This document shows, in pieces, positions 12,253 to 26,649 of a stretch of DNA of 64,000 nt. The stretch spans positions 1,736,001 through 1,800,000 of the forward strand of contig NZ_CP061306.1 in assembly GCF_018687815.1 (NCBI RefSeq), written 5' to 3'. The translations under genes and the position numbers were made by a program. Numbering within the stretch: position 1 is the stretch's first letter; each line of letters starts with the position of its first letter. Source of the DNA: Polynucleobacter sp. JS-JIR-II-b4 (GTDB lineage: Bacteria > Pseudomonadota > Gammaproteobacteria > Burkholderiales > Burkholderiaceae). A model generated the notes under the pieces. The model saw only the letters and a list, made by a program, of their open reading frames with translations, was not told the DNA's origin and did no database searches.

Positions 12253-14112
12253 ATGAATCGCTACCCTCTCTGGAAATATCTAGTCATTGCCGTTGCATTA
12301 CTGATCGGTGGACTATATTCATTACCCAATTTCTATGGTGAGGCACCAGCGGTTCAAGTCTCGTCTGCCAAGCCAACCATCAAGGTTGATTTGGCAACGC
12401 AGGCTCGTGTCGAAAAGATTCTTGCAGAAGCTAACATTAATAACACCGGTCTCTTCTTCGAAGTCGCTGGCAATGTAGGCTCCATCAAAGTTCGATTCAA
12501 TAACACTGACATTCAGTTGCGCGCGCGCGATCTATTGCAGCAGAAATTAAATGTTGATCAAAATGATCCCAACTACACCGTTGCCTTAAACCTGCTATCT
12601 AATACACCGGGCTGGTTAAGTGCAATCAACGCATTACCAATGCCACTAGGCCTTGATTTGCGTGGTGGCGTCTATTTCCTCTTGCAAGTAGATATGAAGG
12701 GGGCAGTCCAGAAAAAAGTGACTTCCTTGGCAGGCGATATTCGCAGTCAATTGCGTGACAAGAGCATTCGTCATCAAGGTATCGAGCGTGGCGCTGATTT
12801 CATATCAATCAATTTCGCCAATGTCGAAGATGCTGATAAAGCGCGCGCAGTACTGACAACGGGGCAACCTGAGCTCATTTGGTTAATCAAATCCAATGGC
12901 TCTTTACCTAAATTAGTGGGTGAATTTAAGCCGACTGCTTTAAAAGAAATTCAAGATAACGCCGTTAAGCAAAACATCATCACCCTGAATAAGCGTGTGA
13001 ACGAATTGGCGGTTAAAGAGCCAGTGATCCAACAACAAGGTGCTGAGCGCATTGTGGTGCAGTTACCCGGTGTACAAGATACCGCTCGTGCCAAAGACAT
13101 TATTGGTCGCACAGCAACACTCGAGTCTCGCTTAGCTGATCCCTTGGTATCTACCATCGGCTTGGGCGAAACTCCTCCTCCGGGCATGGATACATTCCGC
13201 TTTGGTGAAAATCGTTTGGGGGTATTTAAAAAATCAGTGATCTTCAGTGGTGATCGCATTACCGATGCTAGCGCTGGCTTTGACCAAAACCAACGTCCCG
13301 CAGTAAATATCTCCCTAGATGCAGCTGGTGGGCGCGTCATGCAAGAAGTGACTCGCGAAAATATCGGCAAGCCGATGGGCATGATCTTGTTTGAAAAAGG
13401 TAAAGGTGAGGTACTCACTATCGCCACTATTCAAAGTGAGTTTGGCTCCAAGTTCCAGATCACTGGTCAGCCAACTACCGAGAGCGCTAATGATTTAGCC
13501 CTGCTCTTGCGCGCTGGATCATTAGCAGCGCCAATGGAAATCATTGAAGAACGCACTATTGGACCAAGTCTTGGCGCAGAAAATATTGAGAAGGGCTTTA
13601 AGTCACTCTTAATCGGCTTTACTGCGATCGCAATTTTTATGATGGCCTACTACTTACTATTTGGCACTTTCTCTGTTGTTGCTTTGGCAGTGAACTTGCT
13701 CTTGCTGATCTCAGTGCTATCGATGTTGCAAGCCACCCTCACCTTGCCAGGCATCGCAGCGATGGCCTTAGCTTTGGGTATGGCGATTGACTCGAACGTG
13801 TTGATTAACGAGCGTATTCGTGAAGAATTGCGTAACGGAGCTTCACCACAAACAGCCATTTCTGTCGGCTTCGATAAAGCTTGGGCAACGATTCTGGACT
13901 CTAACGTAACGACTTTGATTGCCGGTCTAGCCTTGTTAGCTTTTGGCTCAGGCCCTATCAAAGGCTTCGCAGTGGTTCACTGCTTAGGTATTCTGACTTC
14001 AATGTTCTCGGCCGTCTTCTTCTCACGTGGCCTTGTTAACCTCTGGTACGGCAGACATAAGAAGATTCAAAAACTTGCTATCGGCCAGGTTTGGCGTCCA
14101 CAGGAGAAATAA
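12253..14112 (+). CDS. secD: Protein translocase subunit SecD
   Basis: RND-type membrane protein (619 aa) that uses the proton gradient to help pull proteins through SecYEG. One TM helix lies at the N-terminus. A large periplasmic domain follows, with LPLGLDLRGGVYFLLQVD (about 131-148), IVVQLPGVQDTARAKDIIGRTATLESR and FDQNQRPAVNISLD. Five TM helices close the protein, with ALALGMAIDSNVLINERIREE (motif around the conserved Asp) and GFDKAWATILDSNVTTLIAG. Length is typical. It lies 3 nt before secF. Confidence 0.97.
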   Translation: MNRYPLWKYLVIAVALLIGGLYSLPNFYGEAPAVQVSSAKPTIKVDLATQARVEKILAEANINNTGLFFEVAGNVGSIKVRFNNTDIQLRARDLLQQKLNVDQNDPNYTVALNLLSNTPGWLSAINALPMPLGLDLRGGVYFLLQVDMKGAVQKKVTSLAGDIRSQLRDKSIRHQGIERGADFISINFANVEDADKARAVLTTGQPELIWLIKSNGSLPKLVGEFKPTALKEIQDNAVKQNIITLNKRVNELAVKEPVIQQQGAERIVVQLPGVQDTARAKDIIGRTATLESRLADPLVSTIGLGETPPPGMDTFRFGENRLGVFKKSVIFSGDRITDASAGFDQNQRPAVNISLDAAGGRVMQEVTRENIGKPMGMILFEKGKGEVLTIATIQSEFGSKFQITGQPTTESANDLALLLRAGSLAAPMEIIEERTIGPSLGAENIEKGFKSLLIGFTAIAIFMMAYYLLFGTFSVVALAVNLLLLISVLSMLQATLTLPGIAAMALALGMAIDSNVLINERIREELRNGASPQTAISVGFDKAWATILDSNVTTLIAGLALLAFGSGPIKGFAVVHCLGILTSMFSAVFFSRGLVNLWYGRHKKIQKLAIGQVWRPQEK

Positions 14113-14115
14113 GCC

Positions 14116-15090
14116 ATGGAATTTTTCCGGATCAAAAAAGATATTCCCTTTATGCGCCATGCATTGGTGCTCAATGCGATTTCTTTAATTACTTTTTTAG
14201 CTGCAGTCTTTTTCCTCTGGCATAACGGCCTGCACCTCTCCATCGAATTTACTGGTGGAACGGTGATGGAAGTCAGCTATCCACAAACTGCGCCGTTGGA
14301 CTCTATTCGTACCAAGGTTGAGAAGTTGGGTTATGCAGATACCCAAATTCAGAACTTTGGTAGCTCACGCGATGTGATGATTCGCCTGCCATTACAAAAA
14401 GATGCTGAAGGCAAATTGATTTCTTCTGCTGATCAGAGCACGGCAGTGATGCAAGCGCTTGAACCAGCAACGACTGGCGTGAAATTGCAACGCGTTGAGT
14501 TTGTTGGCCCACAGGTGGGTCAAGAGTTGGCTATTGACGGCTTAAAAGCACTCATCTTTGTAATCATTGGCATCGTGGTGTATCTATCTTTCCGCTTTGA
14601 GTGGAAGTTTGCGCTTGCCGGCATCATTGCGAACTTACATGACGTTGTCATCATCTTGGGCTTCTTCGCCTTCTTCCAATGGGAGTTCTCCCTCTCAGTA
14701 TTGGCAGCCGTTCTTGCGGTTCTGGGCTATTCAGTAAACGAATCCGTCGTGATATTTGACCGTATTCGCGAGAACTTCCGCAAATACCGCAAGATGAATA
14801 CCCGTGAAATCATTGATAACGCAATTACAAGCACTATCAGCCGTACCGTAATCACTCACGGCAGTACTGAGATGATGGTCCTGGCAATGTTAGTCTTTGG
14901 AGGCCCAACACTCTTCTACTTTGCACTAGCACTGACCATTGGTATTTTGTTTGGTATCTACTCTTCAGTCTTCGTTGCTGCAGCATTGGCCATGTGGCTT
15001 GGTGTTACACGCGAAGATTTAGTGAAGGGCGATAAAAAGCCAGATGATGATGCCCGCAAAGATGATCCGAACTACGGAGCGCGGGTCTAA
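14116..15090 (+). CDS. secF: Protein translocase subunit SecF
   Basis: Partner of SecD (324 aa). Features: N-terminal helix, the LSIEFTGGTVMEVSY motif, RVEFVGPQVGQELA, then the membrane bundle with VLGYSVNESVVIFDRIRENFRK and TSTISRTVITHGSTEM. It ends in a polar, Asp/Lys-rich cytoplasmic tail. The start ATG has the Shine-Dalgarno AGGAGAAATAAGCC, overlapping the secD stop. No clear terminator lies between it and convergent waaA (21-nt gap). Confidence 0.97.
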   Translation: MEFFRIKKDIPFMRHALVLNAISLITFLAAVFFLWHNGLHLSIEFTGGTVMEVSYPQTAPLDSIRTKVEKLGYADTQIQNFGSSRDVMIRLPLQKDAEGKLISSADQSTAVMQALEPATTGVKLQRVEFVGPQVGQELAIDGLKALIFVIIGIVVYLSFRFEWKFALAGIIANLHDVVIILGFFAFFQWEFSLSVLAAVLAVLGYSVNESVVIFDRIRENFRKYRKMNTREIIDNAITSTISRTVITHGSTEMMVLAMLVFGGPTLFYFALALTIGILFGIYSSVFVAAALAMWLGVTREDLVKGDKKPDDDARKDDPNYGARV

Positions 15091-15111
15091 CTCAGTCTTT
15101 TTAGTTCAGCA

Positions 15112-17918
<2,807 letters not shown>

Positions 17919-17932
17919 CTATACTTGAGCCC

Positions 17933-18547
17933 ATGAAACTTATCGGATCCCTTACCAGCCCCTATGTACGTAAAGTACGCATTGTTTTTAACGAGAAAAA
18001 GGTCGATGTTGACCTCGAATTAGAGAATGTATGGGCTGCAGACACCAAAATAGCCCTTAACAACCCCCTAGGGAAGGTTCCTTGCCTTATGGCTGACGAT
18101 GGAGAGGCCATTTACGACTCCCGCGTCATTGCCGAATATGCCGACGGCCTCAGCCCAGTAAGCAAGCTCATTCCTGCCGATAACCGTGAGCGTGCCGCAG
18201 TAAAAACCTGGGAAGCACTAGCAGACGGAATTGTCGACGCGAGTATTTTGGCTCGTCTAGAACTTACATGGCGCCCAACTGAACAACAAAGCCAGGCATG
18301 GGTAGATCGTCAAATGAGCAAAATTGATGTGGCGCTGCGTCACATGTCCGAGCAACTGGGTGGAAATGCCTGGTGTCATGGCAATCAACTAACTTTGGCA
18401 GATATCGCCGTAGGTTGCGCAATCGGATATTTATTATTTCGCTTTCCAGAAGTGAAATGGCAAACTCAATATCCAAATTTAGATCGTCTGTATCAAAAGT
18501 TATTACAGCGACCTTCCTTTATTGAAACCGAACCACCTGCTGCTTAA
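17933..18547 (+). CDS. Glutathione S-transferase, YibF-like
   Basis: Cytosolic GST (204 aa from the ATG at 17933, product MKLIGSLTSPYVRKVRI). A thioredoxin-fold N-terminal domain with SPYVRK and NPLGKVPCLMADDGEAIYDSRVIAEY (glutathione-binding Val-Pro and Glu/Asp-Ser; about 52-77) is followed by an all-helical C-terminal domain with LTLADIAVGCAIGYL. It resembles E. coli YibF in length and in the N-terminal active-site region. The substrate is unknown. A terminator follows. Confidence 0.9.
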   Translation: MKLIGSLTSPYVRKVRIVFNEKKVDVDLELENVWAADTKIALNNPLGKVPCLMADDGEAIYDSRVIAEYADGLSPVSKLIPADNRERAAVKTWEALADGIVDASILARLELTWRPTEQQSQAWVDRQMSKIDVALRHMSEQLGGNAWCHGNQLTLADIAVGCAIGYLLFRFPEVKWQTQYPNLDRLYQKLLQRPSFIETEPPAA

Positions 18548-18565
18548 TTCACTTGCTGCTGAATT

Positions 18566-18596
18566 AAAAATGCCAATCAAAACTGATTGGCATTTT
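18566..18596. terminator. Terminator after the GST gene
   Basis: A 9-bp perfect stem TGCCAATCA (18571-18579) with TGATTGGCA (18583-18591), a short loop, A-rich upstream and T-rich downstream flanks. It can also serve mnmA from the other strand. Confidence 0.85.
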
Positions 18597-18621
18597 TGTA
18601 TCCGCTACTTGCTAATGAAAA

Positions 18622-19737
18622 TTATGCAGAAATAATTCCGCCACCCAAACAAATATCTCCGTCATACAAGACAGCAGATTGCCCTGGAGTAACAGCCCAC
18701 TGCGCTTCTGGAAAACTTAAGTCGAAGCTTAGTGCTTCAGCACCAGCACTCAAAGTACAAGCAGAGTCTGCTTGTCGATAACGAGTCTTAGCAGAATAAT
18801 TTCCGGGTGTTGGTGAAGCACCAGAAACCCAACTGGCGTCCATTGCGGCAAGCTGATTAGCCAATAGCCACGGGTGTTCGTGGCCTTGGGCTACATATAA
18901 GGTGTTATTAGGAATATCCTTGCGCGCCACATACCAAGCGTCACCATTGCCATCTTGACTACCACCCAAACCAATACCTTTGCGCTGACCTAAGGTGAAG
19001 AAGGCTAAGCCCATATGCTCGCCAACTGTTTTACCTTCTGGGGTTTTTATCGGGCCAGGTACGCGCGGTAAATAACGATTTAAGAATTCTCTAAAAGGAC
19101 GTTCACCAATAAAGCAAATACCGGTGGAGTCTTTCTTTTTAGCATTGTGCAAACCAATTTTCTCTGCAATTTTTCTGACTTCCGTTTTTGGAATTTCTCC
19201 AAGCGGGAACATCACGTTTGCCAATTGTTGCTGCGTTAAGCGATGTAAGAAATAACTTTGGTCCTTACTGGCATCGACAGCTTTCAACAACTGTACTCTG
19301 CCACCTTCATGACGCACGCGCGCATAGTGCCCTGTTGCAATCGCATCCGCACCCAAACTCATGGCGTGATCTAAGAAAGCTTTGAACTTAATTTCGGCAT
19401 TACATAAAACATCAGGATTGGGTGTTCGCCCTGCAGCGTACTCGCGCAAGAAATCAGCAAATACGCGCTCACGGTATTCAGCAGCAAAATTGACTGCTTC
19501 GACGTCTATTCCGATCAAATCGGCGACTGAAACCACATCGAGCCAGTCTTGACGAGCAGAACAGTACTCGTCGTTATCGTCATCCTCCCAATTTTTCATA
19601 AAAAGGCCAATAACTTCAAAGCCTTGCTCTTTGAGCATCCAGGCAGCCACCGACGAATCTACCCCTCCAGACATGCCAATAACGACTTTCTTGGGCTGGG
19701 AGGATGGGATTGAGGAAGAATTGAGCGGGATCATCAA
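18622..19737 (-). CDS. mnmA: tRNA-specific 2-thiouridylase MnmA
   Basis: Thiolates U34 of tRNA-Lys, -Glu and -Gln (371 aa; E. coli 368). The PP-loop [16 protein letters not shown] (about 18-33) binds ATP. The catalytic cysteines are in [12 protein letters not shown] and [11 protein letters not shown]. Other motifs: [27 protein letters not shown] and [16 protein letters not shown] at the C-terminus. Single gene, divergent from pntAA. Confidence 0.96.
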   Translation of the reverse strand: MMIPLNSSSIPSSQPKKVVIGMSGGVDSSVAAWMLKEQGFEVIGLFMKNWEDDDNDEYCSARQDWLDVVSVADLIGIDVEAVNFAAEYRERVFADFLREYAAGRTPNPDVLCNAEIKFKAFLDHAMSLGADAIATGHYARVRHEGGRVQLLKAVDASKDQSYFLHRLTQQQLANVMFPLGEIPKTEVRKIAEKIGLHNAKKKDSTGICFIGERPFREFLNRYLPRVPGPIKTPEGKTVGEHMGLAFFTLGQRKGIGLGGSQDGNGDAWYVARKDIPNNTLYVAQGHEHPWLLANQLAAMDASWVSGASPTPGNYSAKTRYRQADSACTLSAGAEALSFDLSFPEAQWAVTPGQSAVLYDGDICLGGGIISA

Positions 19738-19911
19738 AAAATGCGAGAATTCAATATAAGCTTACAGACCATATTGTAGAAGTCTTAGCCTGATTTCACA
19801 GAATTTCGGGCAAAAACCAAGCAAAAGGACTTAGGGGTAAGTAAATAGGCGCAATTAGCCCTATTTAACTAAAATAGATTTTTTATAAATTTTTGCTTTT
19901 GGAGACATGCC

Positions 19912-21042
19912 ATGCGCATAGGAGTGCCACTGGAAACAAGGCCCGGGGAAACTCGAGTAGCCGCCACACCAGAAACCGTTAAAAAATTAATTGGTCAAGG
20001 TCATACCGTCGTTATTCAAAAAGACGCCGGAGTAAAAGCCAGTCAACCTGACTCTGCGTTCGAAGCTGTCGGCGCAAGCATTGGTAGCGCTGCAGATGCA
20101 TTAGGTGCTGAGATTGTGCTCAAAGTACGCGCGCCTGAAGCGGCTGAACTCAAGCAAATTAAATCTGGTGCTGTGCTCTTGGGCATGCTCGATCCGTTTG
20201 ATAACGACATGATTGCAGCCATGGCTGCGCAAGGCGTTACCGCATTTTCTTTAGAGGCTGCACCACGCACAACTCGTGCACAAAGCATGGATGTTTTATC
20301 TTCACAGGCAAATATTGCTGGTTACAAAGCAGTGTTGGTTGCCGCAAATGAGTATCAACGCTTCATGCCGATGTTGATGACTGCCGCAGGAACTGTGAAA
20401 GCAGCTCGCATATTGATCTTGGGTGCTGGTGTTGCAGGCTTGCAAGCAATCGCTACAGCAAAACGCCTTGGCGCTGTAATTGAAGCATCTGATGTGCGTC
20501 CAGCCGCTAAAGAACAAATTGAATCATTGGGCGCCAAGTTTGTTGACGTTCCTTATGAAACTGATGAAGAGCGTGAGATCGCCCAAGGAGTTGGTGGCTA
20601 TGCTCGCCCAATGCCTGAAGCTTGGATGAAGCGTCAAGCAGCCTTGGTTGCAGAGCGCGCTCAACAAGCCGACATCGTAATTACCACTGCATTGATCCCG
20701 GGGCGTAAGCCACCTGTTCTTTTGCATAGCGATACTGTTGCCAATATGAAGCCAGGCTCGATCGTAATTGACCTAGCTGCAGGCAAAGGTGATAACGGTT
20801 CAGGTAACTGCCCGTTAACACAAGCAGACAAAGTAGTTGATGTGAATGGCGTGAAAATTGTTGGCTACACCAACTTAGCTAGCATGGTTGCTGCAGATGC
20901 TTCTGCACTGTACTCACGTAACTTGCTCGATTTCATGAAACTCATTGTGGATAAAGAAGCCAATTTAGTCATCCCAAGTGATGATGACATTGTTACTGCT
21001 TGCTTAATGTGTCGTGATGGCCAAGCCATCCGCAAAAACTAA
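19912..21042 (+). CDS. pntAA: Proton-translocating NAD(P) transhydrogenase subunit alpha part 1
   Basis: NAD(H)-binding domain I (376 aa) of membrane transhydrogenase, which uses the proton gradient to make NADPH from NADH. An AlaDh/PNT N-terminal domain starts at MRIGVPLETRPGETRVAATPETV. The Rossmann motif is ILILGAGVAGLQAIATAKRLGA (split, about 165-186), followed by the mobile-loop region with RPMPEAWMKRQAAL and VIDLAAGKGDNGSGNCPLT. The alpha subunit is split into two genes, as in many proteobacteria other than E. coli. The 174-bp gap upstream has an AT-rich promoter-like stretch and an inverted repeat of AAATAGG/CCTATTT near 19845-19869. Confidence 0.95.
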   Translation: MRIGVPLETRPGETRVAATPETVKKLIGQGHTVVIQKDAGVKASQPDSAFEAVGASIGSAADALGAEIVLKVRAPEAAELKQIKSGAVLLGMLDPFDNDMIAAMAAQGVTAFSLEAAPRTTRAQSMDVLSSQANIAGYKAVLVAANEYQRFMPMLMTAAGTVKAARILILGAGVAGLQAIATAKRLGAVIEASDVRPAAKEQIESLGAKFVDVPYETDEEREIAQGVGGYARPMPEAWMKRQAALVAERAQQADIVITTALIPGRKPPVLLHSDTVANMKPGSIVIDLAAGKGDNGSGNCPLTQADKVVDVNGVKIVGYTNLASMVAADASALYSRNLLDFMKLIVDKEANLVIPSDDDIVTACLMCRDGQAIRKN

Positions 21043-21066
21043 TAGTAAAAATACTAAGGAAACACT

Positions 21067-21405
21067 ATGGATCTCGCTGCCTTTCAAAGCATCCTCACCG
21101 TTCAAAACATTACCGTGTTTGTATTGGCCATCTTTGTTGGCTATCACGTAGTTTGGAACGTAACGCCAGCATTGCATACGCCTTTAATGGCGGTGACTAA
21201 TGCCATCTCCGGCATCATCATTGTTGGCGCATTGCTCCAAACTGAAGTTATCGGTGGCGATGAAATCACCCTCACCAGCATTATTGGTGCAGTAGCGGTA
21301 TTCCTCGCGTCTATCAATATTTTTGGTGGCTTTATGGTCACCCGTCGCATGCTTGAAATGTTCAAGAAAAAAGCTCCCAAAGCTGATGCGGCTGGAACCA
21401 AATAA
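21067..21405 (+). CDS. pntAB: NAD(P) transhydrogenase subunit alpha part 2
   Basis: Short membrane subunit (112 aa) giving the alpha-side part of the proton channel. About three hydrophobic helices are visible: [30 protein letters not shown] and [20 protein letters not shown], with the family motif [14 protein letters not shown]. It ends with a basic tail. It lies 24 nt after pntAA and 33 nt before pntB. Confidence 0.95.
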   Translation: MDLAAFQSILTVQNITVFVLAIFVGYHVVWNVTPALHTPLMAVTNAISGIIIVGALLQTEVIGGDEITLTSIIGAVAVFLASINIFGGFMVTRRMLEMFKKKAPKADAAGTK

Positions 21406-21438
21406 ACCTAGAACAAGACCTATATAGAGACCAAAACT

Positions 21439-22806
21439 ATGTCAAACATAACCGCTATTTCTTATCTCATTTCATCGGTGTTGTTCATCCTCGCTTTGCG
21501 TGGCTTGTCTTCACCAACTACTTCACGCCAAGGCAATACCTTCGGCATGATTGGTATGTTGTTAGCCGTTGTCACCACTTTCTTCATTCCTGATTTCAAA
21601 CCTGTCATCTCATTGATTGGTGTTGCAATTGTGGGTGGCGCGATTATTGGAACGATTGCCGCTAAACGCGTGCAAATGACCAAGATGCCTGAGTTGGTTG
21701 CTTTGATGCACTCCTTCGTAGGTTTGTCAGCTGTGTTAATTGCGATTGCTGCTGTATTTAATCCAGCGCATGACCATACTGGCGCGCAGAAGATTGAGCT
21801 CTTTATTGGCGCATTTATTGGTGCCATCACCTTTACCGCATCTGTCATTGCATTTGGTAAGTTATCCGGCAAAGTCAGTGGTAAGCCAGTTACTTTCGCT
21901 GGTCAACATTTGCTGAATTTGATTTTGGCTGTCTCAATGGTTGGTGCTGGTATTGCTTATTACATGGGTGATAGCCAGGCAGCTTTCTTGGCAATGTGTG
22001 CAGTTGCTTTGGTATTGGGCGTGACATTGATCATCCCTATCGGTGGCGCTGATATGCCAGTGGTTGTATCAATGCTGAACAGTTATTCTGGTTGGGCAGC
22101 GGCTGGCATTGGCTTCACCTTAAACAACCCAGTGTTGATTATTGCGGGTGCTTGCGTAGGCTCATCTGGTGCGATTCTGTCTTACATCATGTGTAAGGCG
22201 ATGAACCGTTCCATTCTGGCTGTTTTGCTCGGCGGCTTTGGCGCCGAAGCTGCTGCCGGCGGTGCTGATGATGGCGGCCCTAAGAATTACAAAACAGGTT
22301 CACCAGAAGATGCTGCCTTCCTTATGGAAAATGCTGATACCGTGATCATTGTTCCTGGATATGGCTTAGCAGTGGCTCGCGCTCAACATGCCCTCAAAGA
22401 ATTGACTGAAAAGTTGACTCATCATGGCGTGACGGTGAAGTACGCGATTCACCCAGTAGCAGGTCGTATGCCTGGTCATATGAACGTACTGTTGGCTGAA
22501 GCTGAAGTTCCATACGATCAAGTATTTGAGATGGAAGACATCAACAGCGACTTTGGTCAGGCTGACGTAGTGCTGGTACTTGGCGCTAACGACGTGGTTA
22601 ACCCAGCTGCACGCACTCCAGGTAGCCCAATTTTTGGTATGCCAATCTTGGAAGCATTTAAAGCCAAAACTATCATCGTGAACAAGCGCTCTATGGCAGC
22701 TGGTTATGCCGGCCTAGATAACGAGCTCTTCTATATGGATAAGACCATGATGGTCTTCGGTGATGCGAAGAAGGTGGTTGAAGAGATGGTTAAGGCTGTT
22801 GAATAA
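21439..22806 (+). CDS. pntB: NAD(P) transhydrogenase subunit beta
   Basis: Beta subunit (455 aa). An N-terminal membrane domain with about nine helices includes ALMHSFVGLSAVLI and ADMPVVVSMLNSYSGWAAAG. The C-terminal NADP(H)-binding domain III contains IIVPGYGLAVARAQHAL, YAIHPVAGRMPGHMNVLLAEA, VLVLGANDVVNPAARTPGSP and KRSMAAGYAGLDNELFY. All match the family. It closes the operon at a strong terminator. Confidence 0.96.
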   Translation: MSNITAISYLISSVLFILALRGLSSPTTSRQGNTFGMIGMLLAVVTTFFIPDFKPVISLIGVAIVGGAIIGTIAAKRVQMTKMPELVALMHSFVGLSAVLIAIAAVFNPAHDHTGAQKIELFIGAFIGAITFTASVIAFGKLSGKVSGKPVTFAGQHLLNLILAVSMVGAGIAYYMGDSQAAFLAMCAVALVLGVTLIIPIGGADMPVVVSMLNSYSGWAAAGIGFTLNNPVLIIAGACVGSSGAILSYIMCKAMNRSILAVLLGGFGAEAAAGGADDGGPKNYKTGSPEDAAFLMENADTVIIVPGYGLAVARAQHALKELTEKLTHHGVTVKYAIHPVAGRMPGHMNVLLAEAEVPYDQVFEMEDINSDFGQADVVLVLGANDVVNPAARTPGSPIFGMPILEAFKAKTIIVNKRSMAAGYAGLDNELFYMDKTMMVFGDAKKVVEEMVKAVE

Positions 22807-22829
22807 GCTTGAGTCAAGAATCATCAAAT

Positions 22830-22856
22830 AAAAAACCGCCTTCGGGCGGTTTTTTA
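22830..22856 (+). terminator. Intrinsic terminator of the pnt operon
   Basis: AAAAAACCGCC, loop TTCG, GGCGGTTTTTT: a UUCG-capped hairpin with a T run, 24 nt after the pntB stop. Confidence 0.92.
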
Positions 22857-22908
22857 TTACACTAAACAAACTCCTTAACTTAGCTGCACCACATTACGAG
22901 AATTTGCC

Positions 22909-23700
22909 ATGCCAAATTTCATTGGGAATCATCTCAATTTTGTTAAATATGCGCCTTTAATATTTTTTGTCTCTATCCTGACATTCTTATTAATGGGTTG
23001 GCTCTTCGGAAAATACCGCCTACGTACCTCAAATCAGGTAATTGTTCGAGATTCTTTGGCAACCGCTATCTTTGGATTATCGGCATTGGTTCTCGGTTTT
23101 ACATTCTCGGGTGCAAATGATCATTTTGATAAACGCGTCAGCCTCATGCGCGCCCAAGCGGACGCCATTACCCAAATCTACCAATCTAGCAAGTACCTCT
23201 CCCTAAAAGATCAAGTTGAAGTACGAAACTCACTTAAAGAAATTCTTGAAGACCGTCTTGAGTTATATCAAGAGGTCAATACATTCACTGACCTGAATGC
23301 AAATATAGCTCGTCTAGGCAACAAGTTAAATGAATTTAATGAATTAATGATGTTGAGCATTCCTCGCGCACCAATTGGTAATAGAGAATTAGCGGAAAAA
23401 ATATTAAGACCTCAAACTGATCGCCTCATGGAAGTTTTACGTGATGGCATGTTAAATGCTAGACATCATCCCCCACCAATTCTTGACCGCTTCTTATTTG
23501 CCCTACTATCGATTGGTGCGCTTTTAAGCGGCTATGCCATGGCAGTTAAGAATGAAGAGGATTGGTTTTTAACTGCCCTTTACCTAGGATTGATGGGATT
23601 CGCGCTTTATGTGATCTTTGCCCTAGAGTTTCCAAATCAACTATTCCCATACGAATCTTTCAACGCAGACTTATTGCGAACACAAAAACTATTTCAATAA
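22909..23700 (+). CDS. DUF4239 (bestrophin-like) membrane protein
   Basis: Unknown function; 263 aa. Two N-terminal TM helices (about residues 13-31 and 48-65, with LATAIFGLSALVLGFTFSGANDHFDKR) are followed by a ~110-residue soluble helical segment. Two C-terminal helices follow (RFLFALLSIGALLSGYAMAV, WFLTALYLGLMGFALYVIFALEFP). The GF.FS.A..HFD.R motif and the layout fit the DUF4239/bestrophin-like family; the family call is from memory of the pattern. It stands alone after the pnt terminator and converges on the next gene. Confidence 0.75.
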   Translation: MPNFIGNHLNFVKYAPLIFFVSILTFLLMGWLFGKYRLRTSNQVIVRDSLATAIFGLSALVLGFTFSGANDHFDKRVSLMRAQADAITQIYQSSKYLSLKDQVEVRNSLKEILEDRLELYQEVNTFTDLNANIARLGNKLNEFNELMMLSIPRAPIGNRELAEKILRPQTDRLMEVLRDGMLNARHHPPPILDRFLFALLSIGALLSGYAMAVKNEEDWFLTALYLGLMGFALYVIFALEFPNQLFPYESFNADLLRTQKLFQ

Positions 23701-23715
23701 TCCGCTGATGAAGGT

Positions 23716-24450
23716 CTAACGTCTTTGATAGCTATTGGATAAATTGTCTTGCAGTACATAGGCAATACCATTGGCTACCAAAGAAAGATCTTGATCGAGT
23801 ACCCGGCTTCGGTAAGTCCAGCCAGCAGGCAATTTCAACTGCTCACCCAATACCGGGAGATCTTTCATATTGAGGGCAGGATTGACGATTTGTGAATAAG
23901 ACTGCATCACATAAACATCACCTCCAGGAGAGGTGAGTTCATATACAGCGCTACCAACTCGATAAATAAAATTAGTAGTACGGGTAATTTCATTGGGGGT
24001 GTATTGTTTGCTACCCATCAATTGCTTGAGCAAGCTCAACTGGATAGTTGCCCGTAAATTCATCTCGATGCCACCAAAAGATTCTTTTACGTCATTGACA
24101 GTAGTTCCTGCCGCTTGTATTTCATCCATAGTCCAATAGCGAGGGCCATTTAACAAAACAAATGAGGCATCGAAAGTCTTTTCAATAGGCTCTTTGGTTA
24201 AAGTCTTCCACTGGGCTTCAGGGCAAAGATTAAGCCCTTGTGTATTAAATACCTTTACTTCCAAATTGAGCCAAGCTCGCTTGCCTACCAGAACTTCGCA
24301 ATAACGCTGATTACGTAGATTTGAGACGCTTTTCTGAAATACTGGCTGAGAGTCAGCTGATTGAGCGATTGAAGTCCCGCTAAGAAGGGTGGAGCTCAGT
24401 AAGAGTAAACCCGCTGAAATGAGGAGAGTTGCTTGATTGCGACCAGTCAT
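23716..24450 (-). CDS. Secreted protein of unknown function
   Basis: 244 aa with a signal peptide: a basic start, hydrophobic core ATLLISAGLLLLSSTLLSGTS and a likely cut after SIAQSA (about residue 32). The mature part has a Cys pair (NQRYCEVLVG and LNLCPEAQW) that could form a disulfide, a LLNGPRYWTMDEI stretch and the C-terminal WTYRSRVLDQDLSLVANGIAYVLQD. I recognise no enzyme motif. LNGPRYW-like blocks occur in conserved secreted bacterial proteins, but I cannot name a function. It lies downstream of the groEL terminator. Confidence 0.65.
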   Translation of the reverse strand: MTGRNQATLLISAGLLLLSSTLLSGTSIAQSADSQPVFQKSVSNLRNQRYCEVLVGKRAWLNLEVKVFNTQGLNLCPEAQWKTLTKEPIEKTFDASFVLLNGPRYWTMDEIQAAGTTVNDVKESFGGIEMNLRATIQLSLLKQLMGSKQYTPNEITRTTNFIYRVGSAVYELTSPGGDVYVMQSYSQIVNPALNMKDLPVLGEQLKLPAGWTYRSRVLDQDLSLVANGIAYVLQDNLSNSYQRR

Positions 24451-24503
24451 CTTGATGCCCGTTCCAGTGGTAATGTTGGGTACAGCTTACTCCTATAAAT
24501 AAA

Positions 24504-24533
24504 AAGCGCCTGGTCTTTTGAACCAGGCGCTCT
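24504..24533 (-). terminator. Terminator of groES-groEL
   Basis: A 10-bp stem AGCGCCTGGT (24505-24514) with ACCAGGCGCT (24522-24531). On the minus strand it is followed by a T run. It lies about 40 nt after the groEL stop. Confidence 0.88.
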
Positions 24534-24571
24534 TATTTCTACAGCCAGATGGCTGAGGAAAGTAACGGCTA

Positions 24572-26236
<1,665 letters not shown>

Positions 26237-26249
26237 TTAGATACCGAAA

Positions 26250-26540
26250 TTACTTCTGTACAACAGCCATGATGTCGTCTTCACGCATCACGATGAGTTC
26301 TTCGCTGTCAACTTTGACTGTTTGACCTGCATATTTGCCAAACAACACACGGTCGCCTACTTTGACGTCAGGTGCGTTTAATTTGCCGCTGTCATCGCGC
26401 TTGCCTGGTCCTACTGCCAATACTTCACCTTGATCAGGCTTTTCTGCAGCAGCGTCAGGAATGATGATTCCGGAAGCAGTTTTTGATTCTTGATCTAAAC
26501 GCTTGATGATTACGCGATCATGTAAGGGACGCAAATTCAT
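26250..26540 (-). CDS. groS: Co-chaperonin GroES
   Basis: 10-kDa lid of the GroEL chamber (96 aa). Starts [18 protein letters not shown], with the mobile loop [13 protein letters not shown] and the C-terminal [21 protein letters not shown] strong Shine-Dalgarno (GGAGA) lies just upstream. First gene of the heat-shock operon; its leader carries the CIRCE operator. Confidence 0.98.
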   Translation of the reverse strand: MNLRPLHDRVIIKRLDQESKTASGIIIPDAAAEKPDQGEVLAVGPGKRDDSGKLNAPDVKVGDRVLFGKYAGQTVKVDSEELIVMREDDIMAVVQK

Positions 26541-26649
26541 CTCTTCTCCTATGTTAGTAAGTGTTAACTATTTAAATAAACTATATAAATCAATGCTTTA
26601 TGATCTCTTCACACGGAAGCCAAGGGTTATTTAGGTATAAATCGCCTCT